64,000 nucleotides of DNA from contig NZ_POXP01000003.1 of assembly GCF_003044935.1 (NCBI RefSeq), positions 248,001 to 312,000 on the forward strand, read 5' to 3'. The notes below the pieces were generated by a model. It worked only from the letters and a program-made list of their open reading frames with translations. It did not search any database and had not been told where the DNA came from. Source of the DNA: Neisseria subflava (GTDB lineage Bacteria > Pseudomonadota > Gammaproteobacteria > Burkholderiales > Neisseriaceae). Numbering within the stretch: the first letter of the stretch is position 1; every line of letters begins with the position of its first letter. Position numbers and translations under genes: made by a program. Shown piece after piece: positions 29,626 through 38,261 of this stretch.

Positions 29626-29678
29626 AAATAAAAATACAAGCCGCCAAAGCTTGGCGGCTTGATGAATAAATAAGTAAT
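29626..29678 (-). ncRNA. Candidate greA leader RNA (GraL-like attenuator)
   Basis: Minus-strand leader from a predicted start near 29678. An 11-bp stem (29651-29661 with 29637-29647) is followed by TATTTTTATTTT, an intrinsic terminator, so a short RNA of about 50 bases is expected. E. coli greA has the same arrangement and makes GraL from it. No sequence homology to GraL is claimed. Confidence 0.55.
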
Positions 29679-29684
29679 GCCTGT

Positions 29685-29712
29685 ATTCTACCAAATTCTG
29701 CCGAAACCGCAA
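29685..29712 (-). promoter_or_regulatory. Promoter of greA leader
   Basis: On the minus strand TTGCGG (29712-29707), 16-base spacer and TAGAAT (29690-29685). Confidence 0.6.
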
Positions 29713-29855
29713 TGATTAAAACGGATTTTCAGTAAAGTGTTGTTTTCTGTCTATTTCGTTTTTTCAGATGGCCTGAAAACTAAATATTGAAGTATTTCAA
29801 AGCTGCATGGGAAAAACGGTTTCTTAAATGAATGTTTTTGATTAAAATGTCTGAT

Positions 29856-29875
29856 ACTAATTCGTAATAATTAGT
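29856..29875. promoter_or_regulatory. Inverted repeat before PepSY gene, possible Fur operator
   Basis: ACTAATT-CGTAAT-AATTAGT is a perfect 7-bp inverted repeat, 26 bases before the start codon. PepSY-TM proteins are often iron-regulated; the site matches the 19-bp Fur consensus only about half, so the regulator is a guess. Confidence 0.45.
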
Positions 29876-29901
29876 CTGCTTTAACTATACGAAGAGAATA
29901 T

Positions 29902-31311
29902 ATGGAAACAAAACCAACTTCCCAAAATGAACAACAGGCTAACCGCCGTTATTTGACTGTTTGGCGATGGCATTTTTATGCCGGACTTTTGGTTGCGCCG
30001 TTTTTAACCCTGCTGGCTGTTACAGGGTTGGGAATGCTGCTATTTGCCAATATTATCGGTAAAGAAGGCGAACGTATACATGTTACGCCGCAGGCAGTGG
30101 TTCAGCCTTTGTCGGCTCAGGCTGAAGCTGCCAGACAGTTTGTGAATCCGGAAACTGCCTCTGTGGTGCAATATATTGCGCCGCGCGCAGATGATATGGT
30201 TGCCGTATTCCGCGTAAACAATGACGATAAAGCCACTATGGTTGCTGTTGATCCCTATACAGCAAAAGTTGTGAATACGATGCCGCGCGGTCAAGGTTGG
30301 TATCATACGATGGATGAAATCCACGGCGATATTATGATAGGGGCGACAGGGGACTACCTGTTGGAAACCGCTGCGTCGTTAACCATCATCATGATTGTGA
30401 CCGGTATTTATTTGTGGTGGGTAAAACAGCGTAGTCTGAAGGCTGTTTTTTTGCCTAAAGCAGGCAAAGGTCGTTCTTGGTGGCGCAACCTGCACGGTGC
30501 ATTTGGCTCTTGGGTTTCTTTGATTTTGTTGCTGTTCTGTCTGTCGGGTATTGCTTGGGCAGGTATTTGGGGCGGTAAAGTGGTTCAGGCGTGGAGCCAA
30601 TTTCCTGCGGGTAAATGGGGCGTGGAGCCTAATCCGGTATCTTCCGTACCAACCCATGGTGATGTGCTGAATGACGGCAAATCCAAAGAAGTGCCGTGGA
30701 TTTTGGAGCTGACGCCTATGCCGGTTTCCGGTACGACAATGGGCGAAAACGGCATTAATCCGAGTGAGCCGATGACGTTGGAGACGGTTGACCGCTTTGC
30801 GCGCGAAATTGGCTTTAAAGGCCGCTATCAGTTGAACCTGCCTAAAGGCGAAACCGGCGTATGGACGCTGTCGCAAGACTCAATGAGCTACGATATGATT
30901 AGTCCGACTGCGGATCGTACGGTACACATTGATCAATACAGTGGCAAAATCCTGGCTGATATTCATTTCGATGATTACAACTGGTTTGGTAAATTCATGG
31001 CGGCAAGTATTGCTTTGCATATGGGTACACTGGGCTGGTGGAGCGTATTGGCAAATGTCTTGTTCTGTCTGGCGATTATCTTTATATGTGTCAGCGGTTG
31101 TGTGATGTGGTGGAAACGCCGTCCTTCGGAAGCACGAGGTTTGGTTCCTCCTGCACAGAAAATTAAATTGCCGGTATGGTGGGCAATGGCTGTGCCACTT
31201 CTGATTTTGGCTGTGATTTTTCCAACAGCCATTGCCGCAATCGCTGTTATTTGGATTTTGGATACACTGTTGTTGTCGCGTATCCCAGCATTGGCAAGAT
31301 GGTTTAAATAA
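29902..31311 (+). CDS. PepSY-associated membrane protein
   Basis: Inner-membrane protein of 469 residues of the PepSY_TM (PiuB-like) family. Visible are helices at about 28-50, 155-175, 200-225, 365-390 and a C-terminal pair near 420-465, with the signatures YLTVWRWHFYAGLLVAPFL, GWYHTMDEIHGDIM and WWRNLHGAFGSWVS, the histidines of which could bind heme or metal. Family members take part in siderophore iron reduction or uptake. ATG 29902 follows GAAGAG. No TonB receptor is adjacent, so the substrate is open. Confidence 0.85.
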   Translation: METKPTSQNEQQANRRYLTVWRWHFYAGLLVAPFLTLLAVTGLGMLLFANIIGKEGERIHVTPQAVVQPLSAQAEAARQFVNPETASVVQYIAPRADDMVAVFRVNNDDKATMVAVDPYTAKVVNTMPRGQGWYHTMDEIHGDIMIGATGDYLLETAASLTIIMIVTGIYLWWVKQRSLKAVFLPKAGKGRSWWRNLHGAFGSWVSLILLLFCLSGIAWAGIWGGKVVQAWSQFPAGKWGVEPNPVSSVPTHGDVLNDGKSKEVPWILELTPMPVSGTTMGENGINPSEPMTLETVDRFAREIGFKGRYQLNLPKGETGVWTLSQDSMSYDMISPTADRTVHIDQYSGKILADIHFDDYNWFGKFMAASIALHMGTLGWWSVLANVLFCLAIIFICVSGCVMWWKRRPSEARGLVPPAQKIKLPVWWAMAVPLLILAVIFPTAIAAIAVIWILDTLLLSRIPALARWFK

Positions 31312-31327
31312 CTGCCTGATGTGATTA

Positions 31328-31361
31328 AAGGCCGTCTGAATCTTTTGTTTCAGACGGCCTT
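31328..31361 (+). terminator. DUS-pair terminator after PepSY gene
   Basis: AAGGCCGTCTGAA (31328-31340), loop TCTTTTGT, TTCAGACGGCCTT (31349-31361). Confidence 0.82.
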
Positions 31362-31495
31362 ATATATTACGCCTTTGTTATAAAGGTTATAAAGAAGCAG
31401 GGGGAGTTATGATTCTGTTTAAGTTTATATGTGAAATGGAGATGGTGGTTGGCTTGCAGGATTGTGTAAGAAAGACGAGGAGATATTGTATAAAA

Positions 31496-31527
31496 ATAAA
31501 AAACCCACTTCATTGAAGTGGGTTTTT
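31496..31527 (-). terminator. Terminator of the rpsP-rplS operon
   Basis: AAACCCACTTC and GAAGTGGGTTT around ATTG; on the minus strand it is followed by TTTTATTTTTA. It lies 12 bases beyond the rplS stop codon. Confidence 0.92.
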
Positions 31528-31538
31528 GATGAAGGCTA

Positions 31539-31904
31539 TTAACCTTTGCGAGCAGGCAATTTTTCTTTAATGCGAGCTGCTTTACCGGTCAGGCCGCGCA
31601 AGTAGTACAGTTTGGCGCGACGTACGTCACCACGGCGTTTAACTTCGATTTTTTCTACGGTAGGAGAGTACAGTTGGAAAGTACGTTCTACACCTTCGCC
31701 GCTAGAGATTTTGCGAACGATGAAGTTGCTGTTCAGGCCACGGTTGCGGCGAGCGATAACAACACCTTCGTATGCTTGCAGACGGCTGCGAGAACCCTCA
31801 ACTACGCGTACAGATACGACAACGGTGTCGCCTGGAGCGAATTCAGGGATTTCTTTGTTCAAGCGAGCGATTTCTTCTTGCTCTAATTGTTGAATCAAGT
31901 TCAT
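31539..31904 (-). CDS. rplS: Ribosomal protein L19
   Basis: Large-subunit protein of 121 residues at the subunit interface. The family signature is visible: [35 protein letters not shown] and [28 protein letters not shown]. Last gene of the rpsP-rimM-trmD-rplS operon, 14 bases after trmD, and followed by a strong hairpin. Confidence 0.98.
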   Translation of the reverse strand: MNLIQQLEQEEIARLNKEIPEFAPGDTVVVSVRVVEGSRSRLQAYEGVVIARRNRGLNSNFIVRKISSGEGVERTFQLYSPTVEKIEVKRRGDVRRAKLYYLRGLTGKAARIKEKLPARKG

Positions 31905-31918
31905 TTGTTTTTCCTAAG

Positions 31919-32668
31919 TTATGATTGGATTTCCTGTTGCTCTTGCAAGACTTCTTTTAAGAGGCGGGATTCCTTTGGGATTAAACTGCGCTTTTCCAAT
32001 AAATCAGGTCGGCGCTCTAAAGTGCGTTGTAGAGATTGTTTCAATCGCCACTCGGCAATCAAGCCATGATTTCCTGAGCGTAAGACATCGGGAACGATCA
32101 TGCCTTGGAATTCTACGGGTTTGGTGTAATGAGGACAGTCTAAAAGGCCGTCTGAAAACGAGTCTTGTTCAGCTGACTGTATATCGCCCAATACGCCCGG
32201 AACCAATCTTAAGACGGCATCCATCAACATCATGGCGGGTAATTCGCCACCCGAGACGACAAAGTCGCCAATGCTGATTTCTTCGTCCACACTGCTTTGC
32301 AGCAGTCTTTCATCTATGCCTTCATAGCGTCCGCATAGAAGAATAAGATGGGGCAGTTCGGCAAGTTCTGCGGCCTTTTTATGTGTCAGCGGCTGACCTT
32401 GCGGACTGAGATAAATTACTTTGGCAGGTTTTTGCGAGTTTGCTTTGGCTTCTTCAATTGCCGCTTGAAGTGGCGGCGCCATCATAATCATTCCCGGACC
32501 ACCTCCGAAAGGGCGATCATCGATATAGCCAAGTTTGTTCTCGGCAAATTTTCGGGGATTGATGGCTTGAAACTGCCAAAGATTTTGTTTTCTTGCTCTG
32601 CCTGTAACGCCGTATTCGACAATACTGTCGAACATCTCTGGGAAAATGGTGATGGCTTGAATCAGCAT
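31919..32668 (-). CDS. trmD: tRNA (guanine-37-N1)-methyltransferase
   Basis: SPOUT-class enzyme of 249 residues that methylates G37 of tRNAs with a G36, preventing frameshifts. The knot elements are present: [25 protein letters not shown] and [32 protein letters not shown]. The start ATG overlaps the rimM TGA by one base (TGATG), so the two are translationally coupled. Contains a DUS within coding sequence near 32143-32154. Confidence 0.97.
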   Translation of the reverse strand: MLIQAITIFPEMFDSIVEYGVTGRARKQNLWQFQAINPRKFAENKLGYIDDRPFGGGPGMIMMAPPLQAAIEEAKANSQKPAKVIYLSPQGQPLTHKKAAELAELPHLILLCGRYEGIDERLLQSSVDEEISIGDFVVSGGELPAMMLMDAVLRLVPGVLGDIQSAEQDSFSDGLLDCPHYTKPVEFQGMIVPDVLRSGNHGLIAEWRLKQSLQRTLERRPDLLEKRSLIPKESRLLKEVLQEQQEIQS

Positions 32669-33177
32669 CAGTAGTCCAAACCCCAGTCGGCAATAATGGT
32701 TTTGCTGTCGGTATCGACAGATTCGATATAGTTGGAGACAAAGGGAATCAGAATTTGTCCGTGTTCGCCTTTAATCATCAAAACATCGTTTGCACCGGTT
32801 TCCATCAGGTTGCTGACTTTGCCGAGGACAATGTTTTCTTTATTGATGACGGTCATGCCGACTAAATCTGCCCAGTAGTATTCGTCTTCCTCAGTAGGGG
32901 CGAATGACTCTCTGGGAATTTCGATGGTATAGCCGCGCAAGGCAAATGCTTGATCGCGATCGTCTATACCTTCAAATTTGACCTGAAGTTCGCCATTGAC
33001 AATTTTACCTGTTTCAAGCGTGACATTCAGGGTTTTGCCATCCTTGCACAACTGCCACTCTGGGTAGTCCAGCAGGCTGTCGGTGTATTCGGTATTGGCG
33101 GCAATTTTAAGCCAGCCTTTAATGCCGAATACGCCTTTGATGTAGCCCATGGCTACCCGTTTTTGAGTGTCTGTCAT
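32668..33177 (-). CDS. rimM: Ribosome maturation factor RimM
   Basis: Protein of 169 residues that assists 30S head assembly with S19. The N-terminal RimM domain (about 8-90, [16 protein letters not shown]) and the C-terminal PRC-barrel (about 98-169, [25 protein letters not shown]) are complete. It starts 15 bases after rpsP in the standard operon. Confidence 0.96.
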   Translation of the reverse strand: MTDTQKRVAMGYIKGVFGIKGWLKIAANTEYTDSLLDYPEWQLCKDGKTLNVTLETGKIVNGELQVKFEGIDDRDQAFALRGYTIEIPRESFAPTEEDEYYWADLVGMTVINKENIVLGKVSNLMETGANDVLMIKGEHGQILIPFVSNYIESVDTDSKTIIADWGLDY

Positions 33178-33192
33178 GGTCGTTTCAGCTGA

Positions 33193-33441
33193 TTAAGCAG
33201 CGATTTTTTGCTCTTTAATCAGTTTGGCAACTGCATCGCTAACTTTCGCGCCTTGAGCGACCCAGTGATTGATGCGGTCAGCGTCGAAACGTACGCGTTC
33301 TTGTTTTTCGTTGGCAACGGGGTTGTAGAAACCTACGCGCTCGATGAAGCGGCCGTCACGACGGTTGCGAGAGTCAGTTACGACTACGTTGAAGAAAGGG
33401 CGGTGTTTTGAGCCGCCGCGAGCCAAACGGATAACTACCAT
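33193..33441 (-). CDS. rpsP: Ribosomal protein S16
   Basis: Small-subunit protein of 82 residues, first gene of the operon. The start [21 protein letters not shown] and [12 protein letters not shown] are the S16 signature. A leader of about 75 bases separates it from the next minus-strand gene, with AAAAGGACT as ribosome site. Confidence 0.98.
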   Translation of the reverse strand: MVVIRLARGGSKHRPFFNVVVTDSRNRRDGRFIERVGFYNPVANEKQERVRFDADRINHWVAQGAKVSDAVAKLIKEQKIAA

Positions 33442-33516
33442 TTTGAGTCCTTTTGAAAAATGCGGGTATATAGAAACCGCTAATTTTAGGATATTTCACA
33501 CGGGTTATGCAAGTTT

Positions 33517-35907
33517 TTATTTGTTTTTGTTGCTGTTTTGCCATGCGTTCAAATCGAGGCTTGCTTGATACAGTCCGCGGTCGGTTTCCGACGGGGTAAC
33601 GGTAAATCCTGATTTTTCAGCGAGTTTGAGCATCGGTGTGTTTTCTTTGAGGATTTCCGCATTCATGGTTTGATAACCTTGTTGTGTGGCAGTTTGGATA
33701 ATGAGGCTCATCATTTTGCCGGCCAAGCCGGTTTTGCGGGCTTCGGCAGCCAATGTAATGCCGAACTCGCACTCATTGCGATTGATGCGGCTGTAACGGC
33801 TGACTGCGACGATACGGCCGTCTGAAGCGAAGGCGGCCCATGCGCATTCGGTATGGAAATCGGGGCGGGTCAGCCGTGCGAGCGTGGGCAGTGGCAACTC
33901 GTTGGTATGGGTCATGAAGCGCGTATAGCGGTCGGCCGCGGGTAATTGGCGGACAAATTTTTGTTTGGCTTCGGCATCTTCAGGTTCTAGTGCGCGGATG
34001 TGCAGTGTGTTGCCGTCGGGCAGGGTAAAGGTATCGGTTTGGCTCGGGTAGGGTGCGAGTACGTTTTGTATTTCGGGCGTTTCGGTTTTAGGGTGCAGCA
34101 GTTCGGAAGCGGCTTCGCCAGTGTTGCGTAGGAATTCGGCTGCGACCGGATTTTTTTGTTGGAGGTAGGCGGCGGCACTTTGCATTTTAGCGGCGGCCTG
34201 TTCTAAGGTTTGGACGGCTTTTTTGGGGATTTTGGTTGTCGGCGCGGCTGGTTTTTCCACAATTTCGGGAATGATGGTGCTGCTGTATTGGCTGCCGTTG
34301 TAGTTGAGGATGATGTCGCCGATATGCTGGTTGTTGTGGATAAGCGTGTTTAGGGAATGCAGGAATTGATTGAGAACGGAAGTGTTGTCGAGTTCTGCAA
34401 ATTGGCTTAAACGCTGGATATCGAGTGTGGTAAATGGAGGTAATGCGACTTCGGTTTTGCCGTTGTAATGGGCGGAAAGAATGTTGCCGTAAATGGCATG
34501 GCGGCTGAACCGGAACTGGACGGCATTGTGTTTTTGGGTTTGGTACGGAGGCAGGTATAGGGCTTCCGCTATCAGTTCGGTTTGGCCGGAAGCAATGGAT
34601 TTATCGATACTTTTGCTTTTGGGTGTTTTCAGACGGCCTGTTTTGGCTGGCGCAGGGGTATTTTGTACTTGTTGCAAATAGGCTGTTTGATTGCGGAAAT
34701 AAAGTGTCAGCAAGGCTTCTTCCGGCGTGTTAAACCGAGTCAGGCCGTCTGAAAAACGATAGCTGATGAGAATGGGCTTGCTGGTTTTTTGTGCCAAATT
34801 ATCCAGAGTTTGATGAATGCTGTACGCATCCGGAGTATCTGGCGAAATAATGCCGAGCAGGGCTTGAGTATGCGGATTTTGTAATTGTTCGAGTGCCAAG
34901 CGGTGGATGCGTGCAGGCGTGGGGTTGCTGCCAATGCAGCCTTGTCGGATGGATGGTACATCGGTTGGGAGGTCGAGGGTCAATTCGCAGGCATTGGCGG
35001 TAGTGCGCAGCCATTCTATCGGCGTGTCGGACAGAATGGTGGGATTGGTGATGACGGGAATGCCGGAAAGGTGGGCTTTTAGGGCTGCTTCCAGCTCGGC
35101 GGTATTGAATACCGGTTGGAAATTGCAATGGCGGCTGAGGCTGCGCAGGATGGCTTTGTCTGTGTAGTCGGTGTAGTGTGTGGACAACAGGATAAGCGGA
35201 GTGTGGCGTGTAAAGTGTCGGATGGCACTGAACAGCTCGCGTTGGTTTTCGGTCGGATTATAGTGGATCACGGCAACTTTGGTATGGCGGTTGTGGCCGA
35301 AGCGGTTGAGCCAGTCGGCGGATGTAGTGGGGCTTAGGTCATAGTTGAGGCTGATGTGGCGTGATACGCCTTGGTGCAGCGTGTTCAGCAGGTGGTTGAT
35401 GTTGCGGCTGACGGTGCTGTGGCCGGTCAGTAACGCGATATGGCCGGCCGGATAGTCGGCTTGGGTGCCGATGTTGAGGTTGAGCGAGGGGAGTTGGATG
35501 CCTGCGCTGTTGCATACGGTGATATTCAATTCGTCGCCGTGATATTTTTGAATGATGGAACGGGCATTTTTACAGGATTCGGGTGGCAGGTTTTCCCAAT
35601 CTTGAATCAGGATAATGTGGCGCAGGTCTTTTTTACGGCAGGCTTTGAACAGCGAGTCGTAATGGTCGGGCGGGATAACGGCAACAACCAAATCGGCTTG
35701 GCCCGGGATTTTGCTGAGGCTGGAGTAGGAGGGAATACCAGCGACACTGCTGTGTCGAAGATTGACGGGGGTGATTTTGCCTTGATATGAGGAACCGAGC
35801 AGGTGGCTGAAAATGCGTTCACCAAGGCTGTGCGGACGTTCGCTGGCGCCGACGAGGATGATGTGTTCAGGCATGAAGAAGTAGCCGGTTTGGACGGTTG
35901 CACTCAT
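33517..35907 (-). CDS. Pat-like protein: CoA-binding domain with C-terminal GNAT
   Basis: Protein of 796 residues with the layout of PatZ/YfiQ protein acetyltransferases. Residues about 10-125 are a CoA-binding Rossmann domain (HIILVGASERPHSLGERIF); two succinyl-CoA-ligase-like parts follow (about 150-440). The expected ATP-grasp region (about 460-560) looks eroded and no nucleotide loop is visible. After an Ala/Pro-rich linker (about 565-640) comes a GNAT domain (about 650-785) with the acetyl-CoA loop EARKTGLAGKMM. Likely a lysine acetyltransferase acting on metabolic enzymes such as acetyl-CoA synthetase; target is unknown. It stands alone between DUS pairs. Confidence 0.8.
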   Translation of the reverse strand: MSATVQTGYFFMPEHIILVGASERPHSLGERIFSHLLGSSYQGKITPVNLRHSSVAGIPSYSSLSKIPGQADLVVAVIPPDHYDSLFKACRKKDLRHIILIQDWENLPPESCKNARSIIQKYHGDELNITVCNSAGIQLPSLNLNIGTQADYPAGHIALLTGHSTVSRNINHLLNTLHQGVSRHISLNYDLSPTTSADWLNRFGHNRHTKVAVIHYNPTENQRELFSAIRHFTRHTPLILLSTHYTDYTDKAILRSLSRHCNFQPVFNTAELEAALKAHLSGIPVITNPTILSDTPIEWLRTTANACELTLDLPTDVPSIRQGCIGSNPTPARIHRLALEQLQNPHTQALLGIISPDTPDAYSIHQTLDNLAQKTSKPILISYRFSDGLTRFNTPEEALLTLYFRNQTAYLQQVQNTPAPAKTGRLKTPKSKSIDKSIASGQTELIAEALYLPPYQTQKHNAVQFRFSRHAIYGNILSAHYNGKTEVALPPFTTLDIQRLSQFAELDNTSVLNQFLHSLNTLIHNNQHIGDIILNYNGSQYSSTIIPEIVEKPAAPTTKIPKKAVQTLEQAAAKMQSAAAYLQQKNPVAAEFLRNTGEAASELLHPKTETPEIQNVLAPYPSQTDTFTLPDGNTLHIRALEPEDAEAKQKFVRQLPAADRYTRFMTHTNELPLPTLARLTRPDFHTECAWAAFASDGRIVAVSRYSRINRNECEFGITLAAEARKTGLAGKMMSLIIQTATQQGYQTMNAEILKENTPMLKLAEKSGFTVTPSETDRGLYQASLDLNAWQNSNKNK

Positions 35908-35930
35908 GATGGTTCCTTATTTGTGTTTTT

Positions 35931-35960
35931 GGCCGTCTGAAAAGTTTCAGACGGCCTTAT
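35931..35960. terminator. DUS pair between misS and Pat-like gene
   Basis: GGCCGTCTGAAA (35931-35942), AG, TTTCAGACGGCC (35945-35956); it lies behind misS on the minus strand. Confidence 0.75.
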
Positions 35961-35962
35961 TT

Positions 35963-37360
35963 TTAGACTTCTTTTTTGTCTCCGGCTTTCTTTTTGGGAA
36001 GAATAAAACGCATCCTCAGGCCGTTGGGTTTGACATTTTCAGCAATGATTTTACCGCAGTGCTGTTCCATAATGTGCTGCGTCAAGGCAAGCCCTAAACC
36101 TGTACCGGGCTTGTGCGCGCTGGAGTCGGCGCGATAAAAGGCAGTGAAAATATGCGGAAGCTGCATTTCATCGACACCCGGGCCGTTGTCGGTAACATCG
36201 ATAATCCAGTGTTTGCTGTCTTGTCCGATATGGGCCTGAATGGTACTGCCTTCCGGACTGTAGTTGATGGCATTGCGGATAACGTTGTCGAAGGCGCGGT
36301 ATAAATAGCCTTCGTTGGCACTGATTACGGCATTTTCAGGGATTTTAGGGTCAATGCTCAGGGTAACGCTTTGATTGTTTTGGTGGGCAATACTTTGGTT
36401 GTCCTCAATCAAGTTGGTTAGGAAAGGAACGAGTTTGAGGTTTTCTTTTTCCAAAGGAATATTGGAAGTCTCTAGGCGGGAGAGGGTCAATAATTCACCT
36501 ACCAAAGTATCCATGCGCACCAATTCGCCTTCAAGCCGCTTGAGGTATTGCTCTTGTTTTTGCGGCTGAGATTGAATCAGGCCGACAATTGCCTGCATGC
36601 GCGCCAGCGGCGAACGCATTTCATGAGAAACGTGGTGGAGCAAATGACGCTCTTTGGCCACAAGTTTTTCCAATTTTTCGGCCATTTTGTCGAACTGTAC
36701 GGCAAGGTGGGACAATTCGTCGTCACGGTCGTCAACTTGCTGGGAAATGCGGGTTTCGAGTTCGCCGTTGGCTACCCTGTCCATACCGCCGCCAAGAATT
36801 TTAATGGGCTTGGTGATGTTGTTGGCAAGGATATATGCCATCAAGAGGCCGACGATGATGATGAAAGACAGAATGATAAATTCGTGCCAAATCGGTGAGA
36901 GCGGCAGGCCGGGAATGAAAAGCGGGCTGGGCAGGCGTTGGGCTTGATGGTTGTCCCAGCCTTTAATGAAGAAGAGGTATTCTTCGCCGAAACGGTCGTA
37001 TTCGATGTGGGCTAAATCGGATTCGGGATTGTTGATGGCAAAGATGCGGGCGCGTTCAATGGAGAGGCTGTCGATGTTTCGGCCTAAAATATCTTTTTTA
37101 TCGTCGCCGGTAATCACATAGACGGCATTGGAAACCGGATTGTTTTTCCATTCGGAAAGAATTTCGCGCGCACCGCTGTCTCCGCGCGAGTTAAACGCGG
37201 AGATGATGCTGCTCATCAATGTGGTTTCGATGGTGCGGCGTTGGTTAAATTGGTTTTCGGCAAGGGTGTTTTGTACCAGCCAAAATGAAAAACTCGCCAC
37301 AAAGATTGCGCAGACGATGACTGCGCAAAATGTGGCGAAGATGCGTTGAAACAGTTTCAT
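35963..37360 (-). CDS. misS: Sensor histidine kinase MisS
   Basis: Inner-membrane kinase of 465 residues, CpxA-like. One helix at about 8-30, a periplasmic sensor of about 130 residues, a second helix near 165-190 and a HAMP domain follow. The H-box HHVSHEMRSPLARM carries the phosphorylated His; N-box DNVIRNAINYSP, G1 DVTDNGPGV and G2 GTGLGLALT form the ATP site. It follows misR by 15 bases. In meningococcus MisRS responds to envelope stress and affects LOS and hemoglobin-receptor genes; the N-terminal sequence agrees closely with MisS as I recall it. Confidence 0.92.
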   Translation of the reverse strand: MKLFQRIFATFCAVIVCAIFVASFSFWLVQNTLAENQFNQRRTIETTLMSSIISAFNSRGDSGAREILSEWKNNPVSNAVYVITGDDKKDILGRNIDSLSIERARIFAINNPESDLAHIEYDRFGEEYLFFIKGWDNHQAQRLPSPLFIPGLPLSPIWHEFIILSFIIIVGLLMAYILANNITKPIKILGGGMDRVANGELETRISQQVDDRDDELSHLAVQFDKMAEKLEKLVAKERHLLHHVSHEMRSPLARMQAIVGLIQSQPQKQEQYLKRLEGELVRMDTLVGELLTLSRLETSNIPLEKENLKLVPFLTNLIEDNQSIAHQNNQSVTLSIDPKIPENAVISANEGYLYRAFDNVIRNAINYSPEGSTIQAHIGQDSKHWIIDVTDNGPGVDEMQLPHIFTAFYRADSSAHKPGTGLGLALTQHIMEQHCGKIIAENVKPNGLRMRFILPKKKAGDKKEV

Positions 37361-37375
37361 TGATCTGTTTAATCT

Positions 37376-38053
37376 TTAGTTTTTAACAAACAGGTAGCCT
37401 AAGCCGCGTACAGTTTGAATCAGGGAAGCATCGCCCAATTTGTGGCGGATGCTGGAGATGTGTACGTCGATGCTGCGGTCAAATTTAGCCAGTTTGCGGT
37501 CGAGTGCCTCGATAGACAGAGTTTCCTTGCTGACAACTTGTCCGGCGTGGCGCATCAAAACTTCGAGCAGGTTGAATTCGGTGCTGGTCAACTCGAGCGG
37601 AGTGTCTTTGATGCTGGCTTGGCGTTTGGCAGGGTACAGGACAACGTCGCTGACAGAAATGCTGTTAGGCGCGTTGTTTTGTTCGTTGCTGTGTTGCGCA
37701 CGGCGCAAGATGGCGTTGATACGCGCCAAGAGTTCGCGCGGTGTGCATGGTTTCGGTACGTAATCGTCCGCACCCATTTCCAGACCGATAATGCGGTCGA
37801 TGTCGTCGCCTTTCGCGGTCAGCATGATGATGGGCACGGTGCTTTGGGTACGTACGTTTTTCAGTACGTCCAAACCGTTCATTTTAGGCATCATGGAGTC
37901 TAATACGACGACATCGTATTGTCCGGTCAGAATTTCTTGAACGCCGGCTTCGCCGTCGGGAACGCTATGAACGTTGAGGCCTTCGGCAGTCAGGTATTCG
38001 GTCAGCAATTCGGTCAAGAGGGCATCGTCATCTACGAGTAATACGCGACTCAT
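37376..38053 (-). CDS. misR: Response regulator MisR (OmpR family)
   Basis: Regulator of 225 residues. The start is ATG 38053, preceded by AAGGAA; the frame continues upstream to 38143 but that adds a region without homology. The receiver (about 1-115) has LLVDDDALL, the phospho-acceptor in VVLDSMMP (about 52) and MLTAKGDD. The OmpR winged helix (about 130-222) ends DVHISSIRHKLGDASLIQTVRGLGYLF. It is the first gene of the misRS operon. Confidence 0.95.
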   Translation of the reverse strand: MSRVLLVDDDALLTELLTEYLTAEGLNVHSVPDGEAGVQEILTGQYDVVVLDSMMPKMNGLDVLKNVRTQSTVPIIMLTAKGDDIDRIIGLEMGADDYVPKPCTPRELLARINAILRRAQHSNEQNNAPNSISVSDVVLYPAKRQASIKDTPLELTSTEFNLLEVLMRHAGQVVSKETLSIEALDRKLAKFDRSIDVHISSIRHKLGDASLIQTVRGLGYLFVKN

Positions 38054-38261
38054 GGAATTTCCTTTTCGTGATTGTATGCGCCGTGGCACTAAATAGTGCG
38101 GTGCGGCGATTAAAACAGAGTTGTATTCAATCTTAACATGCAATCTGCTTTTGTTGATAGCGTAATTTTCTGTGCTTTTGCGCTTTTTTGCATAGAAACT
38201 TGTCGCTCTTTACATTTTCAGACGGCCTGTAAGGACAAACTGACAATTGGGCGTGTTTTGT

